IMG/VR virus record: IMGVR_UViG_3300023202_000053
Span: 1 to 39,148 of that record
Reading direction: 5' to 3' (one strand)
DNA length: 39,148 nucleotides
Source: a virus
The first letter of the stretch is position 1, and each line of letters begins with the position of its first letter. The notes under the pieces are model-generated. The model searched no databases. It worked only from the letters and a program-made list of their open reading frames with translations, and was not told where the DNA came from. The position numbers and the translations under genes are program-made. Shown here one piece after another: positions 29,781 through 37,872 of the stretch.

Positions 29781-32140
29781 TGCCGATCGAAGTCGAATCG
29801 CCTGACGGCGCTATCGTCGAGTTTCCAGACGGCACGCCGCCGGAGACGATCAAGCAGGTCATGCGTCGCCAATTTGGCGGACCAGGCAGCCCCGCAGAAG
29901 CTGACGTGGCTCCGCCTCTTATCATAGCCGGGCCGGACGGTGGAGAGCGAATTATTCAATCGCCGGAAGATCAGCGCGCGTATTTTGATGATCGCCGCCA
30001 GCGCGTCGAGGCCAGAAGGGTGGCCAATAAGGAATGGCTGCAAGATCGAGGCGTTGCGGAGCGCGCGTCCGATTTCGGGACATTCATGGCATCGGCACCT
30101 GTGCGCACGTTCACGCGCGGCAAGTACGGAATTGGCGACGTGGTGCCGGGAGAAACGGGCGACCGGCTGACGGAAGCAGAAATAGATTTCATTCGCGCGA
30201 ATCGCGACGAACTCGAAACTGTCGCGGCTGCCGGAGAAGTGGCGCTTGGCATCCCAGCCCTGGAGCAACTTGGAGCGCCAGCGCGCGGCATTTCTGCAAC
30301 GCTTCGCACCGTCCGCCCGAAACTGGATGATCGCCTCTCGGCAACGCGCCGCGCAATCCTGAACAAGGCAGATGAGCGGCTGAAAGACACCAAGGCTTTC
30401 GAGGATCTGGGCGTCAAGCCATTCGGTCCGTCTTTGGCAGACAAGGGCAGCGCGCGCTTTGCCCGCACGGTAGAGGAATTGCCGATTGTTGGGCGCACCG
30501 TGAAGGGGCCCAAAAGTGCTGTCGAGGAAGCGCTGAAATCAACGCAAGGACGCATCGTCTCTGAACTCGGCGCGCCCGCGAGTGATGAAGGGGCCGGACT
30601 TGTCGTCCAGCGTGGCCTTGATCGTTTTCGATCGTCGAAGCTTCCTGAAATGGAGCCGGATCAGTTGCGCCGCATCGGTGTGCAGCCAGATCGTGCCCCG
30701 TCACGAAGGTCGGGTGACGATCTCATCATCTCTCCTGAGCGTTTTTCGACGCAATCTATGACGCCACAGCAGTTGCGACAGGCAGCACGTGCCGATGTCA
30801 GCTTCCCCACAACCACCCGGCGCAGCGTCGACGAACTAAGCATGAAGGAATTGAGCAACATCATCATGCGTCCGGCACGGGATACGTCTCTTGCGACGAA
30901 GCAGGAGGCTTTATACGCGCGCGCACACAAGATGCTTCCTGCCCTGTTCAAGCGGGATGCGACGCGAGATTCTGGACAATTCGCAACACGTGAAGCCAAG
31001 CGCGTGCTGGATGGCATGCTCAAGGCGGAGCAGTCGGCAAAAATCAGCGGCGGGGTGTTGACCGGACGTTTCGGGCAGATGGTCGAATCGCTACGCGACC
31101 CGCGCTCGACGTGGAACATCGACACGTTGAGGTCGGCCAGAACGGAAGTGGGCCGCGCCTTGCGCGGCGAAAAAATCGGTGAAGTAACGCTCGGGCGCAC
31201 CGAACTCAAGCAGCTATATGGGGCGCTCTCTCGCGATCTTGAGCGCATGTATGTCGGCATCGCTGCGCGTGCGCGGGAGCGGACGCGGCTGCCAATGACA
31301 GACAAGAGACGCGTTTCGCCGGATGTTGCCGACAAGGCCGATCGAGCGTTGCGCAGTTTCCGGCAAGCGGACAAATACTTCCGCGAAAGCAATGCCCGTA
31401 TGGACCGGGTACTTAATATTGTCGGGGCAAAGAGCTTCGAGGAGGCAGCCCGGCGGCTTGGACGGTATCTCCGAGAAAACACGCAGGACATTGAGACGCT
31501 GCGCACGATCAAGCGATCTTTGCGCCCGGAAGAGTGGCGTCAGCTTAGCGGCTATGTGATTTCCAAGCTCGGCACTGGAAGGGCCGGATCAAAAGAAGCC
31601 GAAGACATTTTCAACGTGGCGCATTGGGCGACCGATTGGAACAAGATCGGACCATCCGGCAAGCAGCTTCTGATGGATGGCCTTGATCCGAAATTGCGTC
31701 AGTCGCTGGACAATCTGGCGCGCGTCGTCGAGCGCATGAAATTCTACGAGAGCACAACGAATTATTCCGGCACGGCCTACAGTCTGACGGGCATTCTCGG
31801 CGGAGCGTCGCTGTTCACACCAGGCGCGGTGGTCGCGCTCATTGCCAATGTTGGCGGCATGGCGGCCGTTGGCAAGATGATGACGTCGCGTGCGTATGTG
31901 AACTGGCTTAATCGCGCCTATCAACTCGAACTCATGGGGGCATCGTCAAACCAGATGGCAGCGCATCTACGCGACCTTGCGGCGATCGCGGCAAAAGACA
32001 TCGACCTTGGACATCATGTGTTGCGCGCCATTGGCTCTCTGGAGCAATCAGCGACGGCACAGGAGCCAGAGCCCGGCCAGCAGGCCCAGCCAGTGCCAGC
32101 CGTATCCTTTCAGGATCAGACCGTAGCTGAACCACGCTAA
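29780..32140 (+). CDS. Large internal virion (ejection) protein, 786 aa
   Basis: Begins with a short domain IEVESPDGAIVEFPDGTPPE, IKQVMRRQFG that recurs at the N-terminus of many phage ejection proteins. The rest is helical and charged, with one hydrophobic, glycine-rich region near the C-terminus (residues about 670-705, GTAYSLTGILGGASLFTPGA and VVALIANVGGMAAVG) that could span a membrane. Position, size and this layout match the P22 gp16/T7 gp16-like class. The last 93 bases overlap an antisense membrane-protein gene. Confidence 0.7.
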   Translation: MPIEVESPDGAIVEFPDGTPPETIKQVMRRQFGGPGSPAEADVAPPLIIAGPDGGERIIQSPEDQRAYFDDRRQRVEARRVANKEWLQDRGVAERASDFGTFMASAPVRTFTRGKYGIGDVVPGETGDRLTEAEIDFIRANRDELETVAAAGEVALGIPALEQLGAPARGISATLRTVRPKLDDRLSATRRAILNKADERLKDTKAFEDLGVKPFGPSLADKGSARFARTVEELPIVGRTVKGPKSAVEEALKSTQGRIVSELGAPASDEGAGLVVQRGLDRFRSSKLPEMEPDQLRRIGVQPDRAPSRRSGDDLIISPERFSTQSMTPQQLRQAARADVSFPTTTRRSVDELSMKELSNIIMRPARDTSLATKQEALYARAHKMLPALFKRDATRDSGQFATREAKRVLDGMLKAEQSAKISGGVLTGRFGQMVESLRDPRSTWNIDTLRSARTEVGRALRGEKIGEVTLGRTELKQLYGALSRDLERMYVGIAARARERTRLPMTDKRRVSPDVADKADRALRSFRQADKYFRESNARMDRVLNIVGAKSFEEAARRLGRYLRENTQDIETLRTIKRSLRPEEWRQLSGYVISKLGTGRAGSKEAEDIFNVAHWATDWNKIGPSGKQLLMDGLDPKLRQSLDNLARVVERMKFYESTTNYSGTAYSLTGILGGASLFTPGAVVALIANVGGMAAVGKMMTSRAYVNWLNRAYQLELMGASSNQMAAHLRDLAAIAAKDIDLGHHVLRAIGSLEQSATAQEPEPGQQAQPVPAVSFQDQTVAEPR

Positions 32141-32305
32141 ACAGCTCGTCATGATGATAAACGCCAGGCGATTGAAGGTGCGGTCGCTTATGACCTTGCG
32201 GCGATAGCGAACGACGGTCGCGCTGACGGCTCGCAGGCGGCGCGAAAACGGATCGTGCCACACTCCGTCTTCCTGCTCGAAATCTATCGGCTCTCGCGTC
32301 GGCAC
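32048..32305 (-). CDS. Leftward two-span membrane protein, 85 aa (GTG start)
   Basis: GTG 32305 follows GAGG and lies six bases after the stop of the upstream leftward gene. The N-terminal 45 residues are charged and cytoplasmic-type (PIDFEQEDGVWHDPFSRRLR), and the C-terminal part has two hydrophobic segments (FNRLAFIIMTSCLAWFSYGL and WHWLGLLAGLWLL). Its 3' part is antisense to the end of the ejection protein gene. Reading against the late operon argues for expression in the lysogen, for example superinfection exclusion; this is inference. Confidence 0.6.
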   Translation of the reverse strand: MPTREPIDFEQEDGVWHDPFSRRLRAVSATVVRYRRKVISDRTFNRLAFIIMTSCLAWFSYGLILKGYGWHWLGLLAGLWLLCRR

Positions 32306-32311
32306 ATCGCC

Positions 32312-32470
32312 TCACATAAGCAGCCAGAAACGAAGAAACGCACCATGCAGGGCAATCAGCCCCGCACCAACGGCAACGCTCAGGGGTGACATCCCGCCCC
32401 CTGACGCGTCGATCAGCATGACCGCGAGGATGGCAAGAATGTTCACGGCAACGATAGAGCGCACAATCAT
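32312..32470 (-). CDS. Leftward small membrane protein, 52 aa
   Basis: ATG 32470 opens a frame that is hydrophobic along most of its length: a first span (IVAVNILAILAVMLI), a short DASGGGMSPL loop and a second span (SVAVGAGLIALHGAFLRFWL). It is followed closely by the second membrane gene on the same strand. The two form a pair inserted between rightward ejection genes. The upstream space is only 16 bases, so its promoter would have to lie inside the gene at 32487. Confidence 0.6.
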   Translation of the reverse strand: MIVRSIVAVNILAILAVMLIDASGGGMSPLSVAVGAGLIALHGAFLRFWLLM

Positions 32471-32486
32471 CGGAGTTTGATTCCCC

Positions 32487-33716
32487 ATGCTTTCATTCGC
32501 TCCCCCAGTACCACAACGCAGGCCAGAAGGCGATTATTCGCTAGAAGCGCTTGTAAATCAGCAACGTGAGCGCGAAGCAGCCGCCGCCTTGGCGCAAGGG
32601 GAGGCGGCCAAGCTGGCAGAACAGCGCCGAATGCGCGAATTGGAGATGGAGGCCGCGCAGCGTGAAGAGGCGACAAGTCCATACGAACAAGCTCGCCAGA
32701 TCGCACTGTTTGGCGTGCCATCTGCGCTGGGATTAGGGTTCGGGGCGTATGAAGGGCATTCGATAAACCGTGGCAAGACTGCGGAGCTTGGTGACTTGGC
32801 GCAATCTGTTCGCGAGGGCGATGTCAGCCGCGCAGATGCATCCATGGCGGCCCGCCGGCGCGGGCTGGCCAGCCGGTTCGGCCCCTTGGCGGGCGGACTC
32901 ACCCTTGCCGCGCTGGGCGTCGGGCAGAGAGCCATTGCACCAGAGTTGACCGATAATCCGATCGGGCAGGACGTGATCCGCGGGCTTGGCAGCCTTGAGG
33001 CCGGGGTTGGCACCGGACTGGCGCTGCAACAGGCATTCCGGCCACCGGGTGAGGCAAAGGACATCGCAACAGTATTGGGCGGCGAGGCCGGACAGCGGCA
33101 ACCGTCTCAGACGGCTCCAGCCGCCTCACGAGCGCCCGAAGCGCCTCGCCAGCCCCGCACGCACAGTGAGAAGCTGAAGGCCGCTGTGCGCGCTGCTGGC
33201 GGGCCTGACGTGCGCACCAAGGCCGATGCGCAGTCGTGGCTCGACAAGAACGTCACCGACGCCAATCGCGGGGCTGTGGGGCGCGCTCTCGGGGTGGCGC
33301 CTGGCCGGAACTTCACGCAGCGGCTCTCCCGGACGATCAAGGACCTCGCCTCGCGTCCTGGCATGGCGCTTGTCGCACCGCTCGGCGCGGCGGCTGTTGC
33401 CTACGACGCGGCGCGCTCAGGGGCAGAGGCAGGCAACGAGGAGATGTCCCCGACAACCGGGCTGGGCGAGGCCGCGATTGCCGGCGGGGCCACGGCTGGC
33501 GGCGTCTACGGCGCGGATCGCGCGCTTGACTGGGCGCAGCGGCATTTCCCGAAAGCCATGCGCGTCGGCGGGCGGCTGGCGGGGCCGCTCGGCTTCGGCC
33601 TGCTTGGCTATGACGCCTATCGCACATTCCAGGACGCGGACATAGACCCCGGTCAGAAACAGCCGACCACGGGCGATATCCGCGGTGCCTACCGGCGGCA
33701 GATGGGCTACGAGTGA
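32487..33716 (+). CDS. Ejection-type internal virion protein, 409 aa
   Basis: N-terminal 75 residues are a charged coiled coil (AAKLAEQRRMRELEMEAAQR). Several glycine/alanine-rich hydrophobic segments follow (FGVPSALGLGFGAYEG, LAGGLTLAALGVGQRAIAP, MALVAPLGAAAVAYDAA, AAIAGGATAGGVYGADRAL). Alternating amphipathic and small-residue segments are typical of injected proteins that build a channel. GGAG lies eleven bases before the ATG. Function by context only. Confidence 0.65.
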   Translation: MLSFAPPVPQRRPEGDYSLEALVNQQREREAAAALAQGEAAKLAEQRRMRELEMEAAQREEATSPYEQARQIALFGVPSALGLGFGAYEGHSINRGKTAELGDLAQSVREGDVSRADASMAARRRGLASRFGPLAGGLTLAALGVGQRAIAPELTDNPIGQDVIRGLGSLEAGVGTGLALQQAFRPPGEAKDIATVLGGEAGQRQPSQTAPAASRAPEAPRQPRTHSEKLKAAVRAAGGPDVRTKADAQSWLDKNVTDANRGAVGRALGVAPGRNFTQRLSRTIKDLASRPGMALVAPLGAAAVAYDAARSGAEAGNEEMSPTTGLGEAAIAGGATAGGVYGADRALDWAQRHFPKAMRVGGRLAGPLGFGLLGYDAYRTFQDADIDPGQKQPTTGDIRGAYRRQMGYE

Positions 33717-33726
33717 AGGACCAGAC

Positions 33727-34767
33727 ATGGCGGAAGCAAACGACCTCGAAACGACCGACGACGACAACATTGACCGCTTTCCGGAAGGAATGCTCGGTTC
33801 CGACGTGAACGACTCGGCGCGGGCGCTGGAAGGCATTCTCGCGCGCTGGCACAAGGACACCAACGGGTCGCTGGTCACGACGGGATCATCGAATGCCTAC
33901 ACCGTCAGCCCGAACCGCACGATCAGCGCCTATTACGACGGACTGATGCTGGTTGCGGAGATCAACCACAACAACACCGGGACGGCGACGCTGGATGCCG
34001 GGCCGGGCGCGCGCGCGATCCGCCTGCCAGATGGCACGGCGCTGATCGGCGGGGAGATGAAGACGGGCGCGAAGGCGATCTTCATCTTCGATAACGACAA
34101 TAACTACTGGCAACTCGTCGCCGGGTCGATGCTCGGGCGCAATATCGACATCACCAATGTCACGGCGCTGACAGCACCGGCGGTGGCCGATGAGGCGCTG
34201 CTGTACGACGCCGATGCCGAGGCAAACCGGAAGATCACGCTCGCCAACCTCATGAAGGTGATCAACGCGCTGACGGCGGAAACCGCCCCGGCCACGGATG
34301 ACGTGCTCGCGCTGTATGACACTTCTGGCAGCGCCACGGACAAGATCACGCTGGCGAACCTGCTGAAGGTCATTAATGCCCTGACAGAGGATACGACGCC
34401 GGACCTCTCTGCCGATTTCGTGTTGTCCTACGACACGGATGCGAGCGCAGTCAAAAAAGTGAAGCCGGAAAAGTTTGTCGAAGGTGTTGTTTCGGTTGAA
34501 AACGAAAGTCTTTCACAAAGTGGCTACGTTGAACTTTCAAACGGTCTGATTATCCAGTGGGGTCGCACTTCTATTACTGGATCAACAACAAGCGTTTCAT
34601 TCCCTACGTCATTTCCCACAGCTTGTTTTACTGTTACAGCGACGCAAGAAAGTAGCGGGTCGACCACTGAAGGGCCTTCGATCAAAGACGTCACGACAAC
34701 GGGTTTCGGCTTCACAAGGGGCGGAACGGCACCAACGCATGTCCGCTGGATTGCCATCGGCAATTAG
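33727..34767 (+). CDS. Tail fibre (receptor-binding) protein with a swappable C-terminal domain, 346 aa
   Basis: ATG 33727 has AAGGA upstream. Residues 1-45 match a virion-attachment segment (DDDNIDRFPEGMLGSDVNDS, ARALEGILARWHKD). The middle has two near-identical units (KITLANLMKVINALTAETAP and KITLANLLKVINALTEDTTP). From about residue 260 the sequence is GYVELSNGLIIQWGRTS, then FPTSFPTACFTVTATQES and WIAIGN at the end, which is the gp53-like C-terminal fibre fold of Mu-type and P2-type fibres. The DNA coding for this tip is distinctly AT-rich compared with the N-terminal part. Confidence 0.85.
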   Translation: MAEANDLETTDDDNIDRFPEGMLGSDVNDSARALEGILARWHKDTNGSLVTTGSSNAYTVSPNRTISAYYDGLMLVAEINHNNTGTATLDAGPGARAIRLPDGTALIGGEMKTGAKAIFIFDNDNNYWQLVAGSMLGRNIDITNVTALTAPAVADEALLYDADAEANRKITLANLMKVINALTAETAPATDDVLALYDTSGSATDKITLANLLKVINALTEDTTPDLSADFVLSYDTDASAVKKVKPEKFVEGVVSVENESLSQSGYVELSNGLIIQWGRTSITGSTTSVSFPTSFPTACFTVTATQESSGSTTEGPSIKDVTTTGFGFTRGGTAPTHVRWIAIGN

Positions 34768-34782
34768 TAAGGAGCACCCCAC

Positions 34783-35925
34783 ATGGCGATTAGCTACGCG
34801 GCGACGCATAAGGGCTACCGCAACCTTTGGGAAAAGGCGCGGATCCGCCCGGAGAAGGCCGCAACCGTGCGCCGCGTGGCACAACGCATTGCCGGACTGC
34901 GCTCGCGCTATGAGCCGGTCGCGAGCGTTACAGGTGTGCCGTGGTACGTCATTGCGATCATTCATCAACTCGAAAGCGGCGGAAACTTCAACACGCATCT
35001 GCACAACGGCGATCCGCTCACCGCACGCACCAGGCGCGTCCCGGCCGGGCGTCCGCGCTCAGGGTCGCCACCGTTCACATGGACCGCAAGCGCCGTCGAT
35101 GCGCTGCGCTACATGGGCCTGCACAAGGTGCAGACGTGGGAGCTTCCCCGCGTCCTGTACGAACTGGAGCGTTATAACGGGCAGGGCTATTTCTACAAGG
35201 GCATCAACTCCCCGTACCTGTGGAGCATGACCAACCTCTACACGCGGGGCAAATACGTCGCGGACGGGCGCTACAGCGCAACTGCGGTATCCGGGCAGGT
35301 CGGCGCGGCTGCCATCCTGAAGGAGCTTATCGCTATGAGTGAAATCGAAACCGAAGCCGAAACGGAAGATCACATGGCTGAGTTGAAATCGGAAATTGAA
35401 CCGTTCGCGCATATCGCGCCCACGGTTGTCACCATGATCGGCGGCACGCATGCCAGCTTCGCCGTCAAGGCGCTAGCAGAAGCCTTCGAGGAGCCTGATG
35501 CCGATGTCGAGAAGGTGCGCGCCAAGATCGCCGGGCTGCCATTCTCAGGCATCCTGGACGCGCTGGCGAAGGCAGAGGACCTGCTGACGCGTGCCATCCC
35601 GGCGGAGCCGCCCGCGCGCGCACCAGTGGATCCGGGAGCGCCGCCGGAGCCAGCGCCAAAGCCGCCGGTCAGCGAAAAGCCGGAGCCGGGCGCGATCGAC
35701 AAGCTGTTCCCGTTCTCCGACAAGCTCACGGGCTGGAAAACCGTGCTCGGCGCAGTGATCTTCGTGGCGCTGCAAGTCGCGCCGGTATTTGGCGTGCCGA
35801 TTTCAGGAGAGATTGTGACAGTCGGCGAATGGCTTGCCGGACTTCTTGCAGGCACCGGCTTGATCGCCAAGATCGAACGGTATGCGAACGCCTTCAGGAA
35901 GGCGCTTGAGGGCGCAAGGGCATAA
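34783..35925 (+). CDS. Endolysin with C-terminal membrane region, 380 aa
   Basis: Residues 45-180 match a lysozyme-type domain found in phages and bacteria: VPWYVIAIIHQLESGGNFNT with the likely catalytic Glu 64, HLHNGDPLTARTRRVPAGRP, WTASAVDALRYMGL, LYELERYNGQGYFYKGINSP, YLWSMTNLYTRGKYVADGRY. A Pro/Glu/Ala-rich linker follows. Residues about 317-365 are hydrophobic (KTVLGAVIFVALQVAPVFGV, LAGLLAGTGLIAKIERY) and look like two membrane helices. There is no N-terminal signal. AAGGAG precedes the ATG. The membrane part could anchor the enzyme or act in holin fashion; the first catalytic assignment is solid, the second is inference. Confidence 0.85.
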   Translation: MAISYAATHKGYRNLWEKARIRPEKAATVRRVAQRIAGLRSRYEPVASVTGVPWYVIAIIHQLESGGNFNTHLHNGDPLTARTRRVPAGRPRSGSPPFTWTASAVDALRYMGLHKVQTWELPRVLYELERYNGQGYFYKGINSPYLWSMTNLYTRGKYVADGRYSATAVSGQVGAAAILKELIAMSEIETEAETEDHMAELKSEIEPFAHIAPTVVTMIGGTHASFAVKALAEAFEEPDADVEKVRAKIAGLPFSGILDALAKAEDLLTRAIPAEPPARAPVDPGAPPEPAPKPPVSEKPEPGAIDKLFPFSDKLTGWKTVLGAVIFVALQVAPVFGVPISGEIVTVGEWLAGLLAGTGLIAKIERYANAFRKALEGARA

Positions 35926-35989
35926 CGTCAACCCGAACGCCTGGGCGAAAGGCCCCGATATGCAATGCCGAACAGCAAAGCAGTGAATC

Positions 35990-36256
35990 ATGACAAACGG
36001 GGCAGAACACCGGATCACACGGCAGGACCTCGATGCGCTCAAAAGCGAGATCATCGCGCTGGAGCGCCACTGGATACAGGAACATCACGAGCTGGCGAAA
36101 AGGCTGCTCAGGCTGGAGCTGTATCACGAGACGGAATTGCCCCGGCTGCAAGAGATCGAGAAGGACCGCAAGAGGCTCGGTCTGGCGGGCTGGGGTGTAG
36201 CGTTCGCGGTTGGCGGCACGCTACTGAACGTCGCGCGTCAGCTCCTGATGGGATGA
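35990..36256 (+). CDS. XhlA-like holin or lysis accessory protein, 88 aa
   Basis: Residues 1-62 form a charged coiled coil (LDALKSEIIALERHWIQEHH, LLRLELYHETELPRLQEIEK). A single C-terminal membrane span follows (LAGWGVAFAVGGTLLNVA). This coil-then-span layout is that of XhlA-type haemolysin/holin accessory proteins, and the gene follows the endolysin. It overlaps the next small membrane gene by ATGA. It could also be an inner-membrane spanin, though there is no second spanin partner. Confidence 0.65.
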   Translation: MTNGAEHRITRQDLDALKSEIIALERHWIQEHHELAKRLLRLELYHETELPRLQEIEKDRKRLGLAGWGVAFAVGGTLLNVARQLLMG

Positions 36257-36357
36257 TGCAGACCTGCGCCCCGGAAATCCTGTTCTATGGCGGGCTGGCG
36301 CTGCTTGCCCTCGGGGTGGCGCTGACCGTATTCGATCTCGTGTCGTGGGTCTGGTGA
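36253..36357 (+). CDS. Membrane microprotein in the lysis cassette, 34 aa
   Basis: ATG 36253 overlaps the preceding stop (ATGA); ATG 36256 is an alternative start. Residues 8-31 are a single membrane span (EILFYGGLALLALGVALTVF) with a short Cys-containing N-terminus and a Trp-rich end. Small size and position suggest a pinholin-like or holin-regulating peptide. It is the last gene before the attachment site. Confidence 0.6.
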   Translation: MMQTCAPEILFYGGLALLALGVALTVFDLVSWVW

Positions 36358-36362
36358 GGGGC

Positions 36363-36571
36363 GTTTCTGTGCCCGTTTCTGTGCCACATGCGGTTTGCTG
36401 AAATCTGAAATCGTTGGTGAGCTTGGTCGGAGTGGCAGGATTCGAACCTGCGACCCCCTCGTCCCGAACGAGGCGTCATGCCTCGTCATCAGATATTTTT
36501 CGTTGCAAATCAACGATTTTCATTTCCGACACATCCCGAACGTTCCGCTTTGTTCCGGGTGTTTCTGTGCC
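36363..36571. other. Phage attachment site (attP) with tRNA-Pro core and arm repeats
   Basis: 36424-36473, read leftward, is the 3' part of a tRNA-Pro(CGG): anticodon arm CCTCG-TTCGGGA-CGAGG, T arm GCAGG-TTCGAAT-CCTGC, acceptor CACTCCG and encoded ACCA. Integration would rebuild the host tRNA gene. Direct repeats GTTTCTGTGCC lie at 36363-36373, 36375-36385 and 36561-36571, and TGAAATCGTTG (36406-36416) faces CAACGATTTTCA (36511-36522), as expected for integrase arm sites on both sides of the core. The segment ends two bases from the int stop codon. Confidence 0.88.
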
Positions 36572-37675
36572 GAAACGTTGCCATGGCCGGAACGCGCCGC
36601 GCGCCTGTTCCATGTGGTCGGGATGGTGGTGGCCATAGACGTCACGCAAGGTCTGCTCCGTCATCCCGAGATAGCCAGCCGCTTCCCAGATCGGAACGCC
36701 GGCCTGCATCATCCACGTCGCCGCGGTGTGGCGCAGCACATGCGGGGTGACATCCTCGCTCAAACCGGCATCGCGCGCGGCACGGGCGAAAGCCTTGCGC
36801 ACCGATCGCACCGGTCGTCCATTCCATTCCACTGCGAAGGTCTGCCCTATTGCCCGCCAGCGCCTGAGATGCGCCAGCAGCCCGTCCGGCAGCGGCACCG
36901 GCGGCCTGCGCTTCTTCGTCTCCCTCGCCCCCTGCGGCCTGCGGTAGAATACCCCTCCCTCCAGGTCGATCCAGCCATATCCCTCCAGCGGCTCGAACGA
37001 CGCCGAGCAGACCGATCCGGCCCGCGTGCCGGTATAAAGCGCGACGAGGATGAACCGCGCTACGTGACGCCGTGAGCGCCGTCCGGTCTCCCTCCCCTTC
37101 TGCACTTCGCGATATGCCCAAGCGGCCCGGATCAGCGCAGCCGCTTCACTGCGGTTCAGCCAACGTTGCCGGCTTGCCGATCGCTCCGGAAGCACGACCG
37201 AGACGATCTGCGCGCAAAGCCCTTCCTGCCGGTGATGATTGATCGCGGCGCGCAAATCCTCCAGCTCGCGCCTCGCGGCGGCCTGGCTCCCGCGTTCCCT
37301 GGCATAGCGCCGGCACAGAGCTCCGCTGACATCGGCGAGTGCCTTGCCTTCAAAGAAGTTGGCGAGCCGCAGAAGCCGGTCTGTTGTTTCGCTCGGGCGG
37401 GCTTGTTGGGGAACGATATCGGCGAGGTAGACGTTCAGGACATCCGCGATCAGGATTTGAGCGGGATCACGGTTGCTGGTCCGACTCGGCTGGTGCCGGT
37501 CGATGACGTATTGCGCAAGCGCGATTTCAGCTTGTTCGCGTTCGCTTTCAGCGCAGCCTGTGCTAATCCAGCGCGTTCCGTCGCGGATGATCCATGCCGG
37601 TTTCCGGATCTGGCCCCCGTCTTTTTCGACGCCTGGCCTGAGCCAGAGTCGCGGACCTGCTGACGCTCGCGGCAT
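36476..37675 (-). CDS. int: Tyrosine integrase, 399 aa
   Basis: Catalyses site-specific recombination between attP and the host tRNA-Pro gene. The N-terminus (PRLWLRPGVEKDGGQIRKPA, WIIRDGTRWISTGCAESER) is the form common in alphaproteobacterial prophages. Catalytic residues: Arg 218 in YTGTRAG, His 312 and Arg 315 in PHVLRHTAATW, and Tyr 347 in DVYGHHHPDH. The position usually held by His or Trp is Met 338 (GYLGM), which I believe is normal for this subfamily. The gene lies at the end of the leftward operon, next to attP. A rather long C-terminal tail (residues 365-399) reaches into the attachment region, and one arm repeat lies inside it. Confidence 0.95.
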   Translation of the reverse strand: MPRASAGPRLWLRPGVEKDGGQIRKPAWIIRDGTRWISTGCAESEREQAEIALAQYVIDRHQPSRTSNRDPAQILIADVLNVYLADIVPQQARPSETTDRLLRLANFFEGKALADVSGALCRRYARERGSQAAARRELEDLRAAINHHRQEGLCAQIVSVVLPERSASRQRWLNRSEAAALIRAAWAYREVQKGRETGRRSRRHVARFILVALYTGTRAGSVCSASFEPLEGYGWIDLEGGVFYRRPQGARETKKRRPPVPLPDGLLAHLRRWRAIGQTFAVEWNGRPVRSVRKAFARAARDAGLSEDVTPHVLRHTAATWMMQAGVPIWEAAGYLGMTEQTLRDVYGHHHPDHMEQARGAFRPWQRFGTETPGTKRNVRDVSEMKIVDLQRKISDDEA

Positions 37676-37872
37676 CGCTTGCGCATCTCCTCGATGGCCC
37701 GACGCGTCACAAACTCCCGGCGGCCGATTTTCTCGACGACGAGATTGCCGCGATCGCGCTCAACGCGCAAGGTTGCCGGCCTGATCTTGTTGTGGAAGAT
37801 CAGCCGGCACGCCTCGTCCAGCGTCAGCGGTTCGTCCGGGGCGGGAAGATCAAGTGAGCGCGGCGCGGTCAT
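37450..37872 (-). CDS. Excisionase-like HTH protein, 140 aa
   Basis: Residues 15-65 (LTLDEACRLIFHNKIRPATL, RVERDRGNLVVEKIGRREFV, TRRAIEEM) form a winged helix of the MerR/excisionase type. The remaining C-terminal half is low-complexity (Gly/Ser/Lys/Arg) and shares 226 bases with the start of int in another frame. In my recollection, alphaproteobacterial prophages often carry such an HTH gene overlapping int in this way. It probably controls the direction of recombination by binding attP/attL/attR. Its start overlaps the upstream stop by ATGA. Confidence 0.75.
   Translation of the reverse strand: MTAPRSLDLPAPDEPLTLDEACRLIFHNKIRPATLRVERDRGNLVVEKIGRREFVTRRAIEEMRKRCRERQQVRDSGSGQASKKTGARSGNRHGSSATERAGLAQAALKANANKLKSRLRNTSSTGTSRVGPATVIPLKS

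Noticed and set aside
36424-36473. Complete tRNA-Pro gene
   Set aside because: Only the anticodon arm to CCA is present; the D arm and 5' acceptor strand are missing, as expected for an attachment site.
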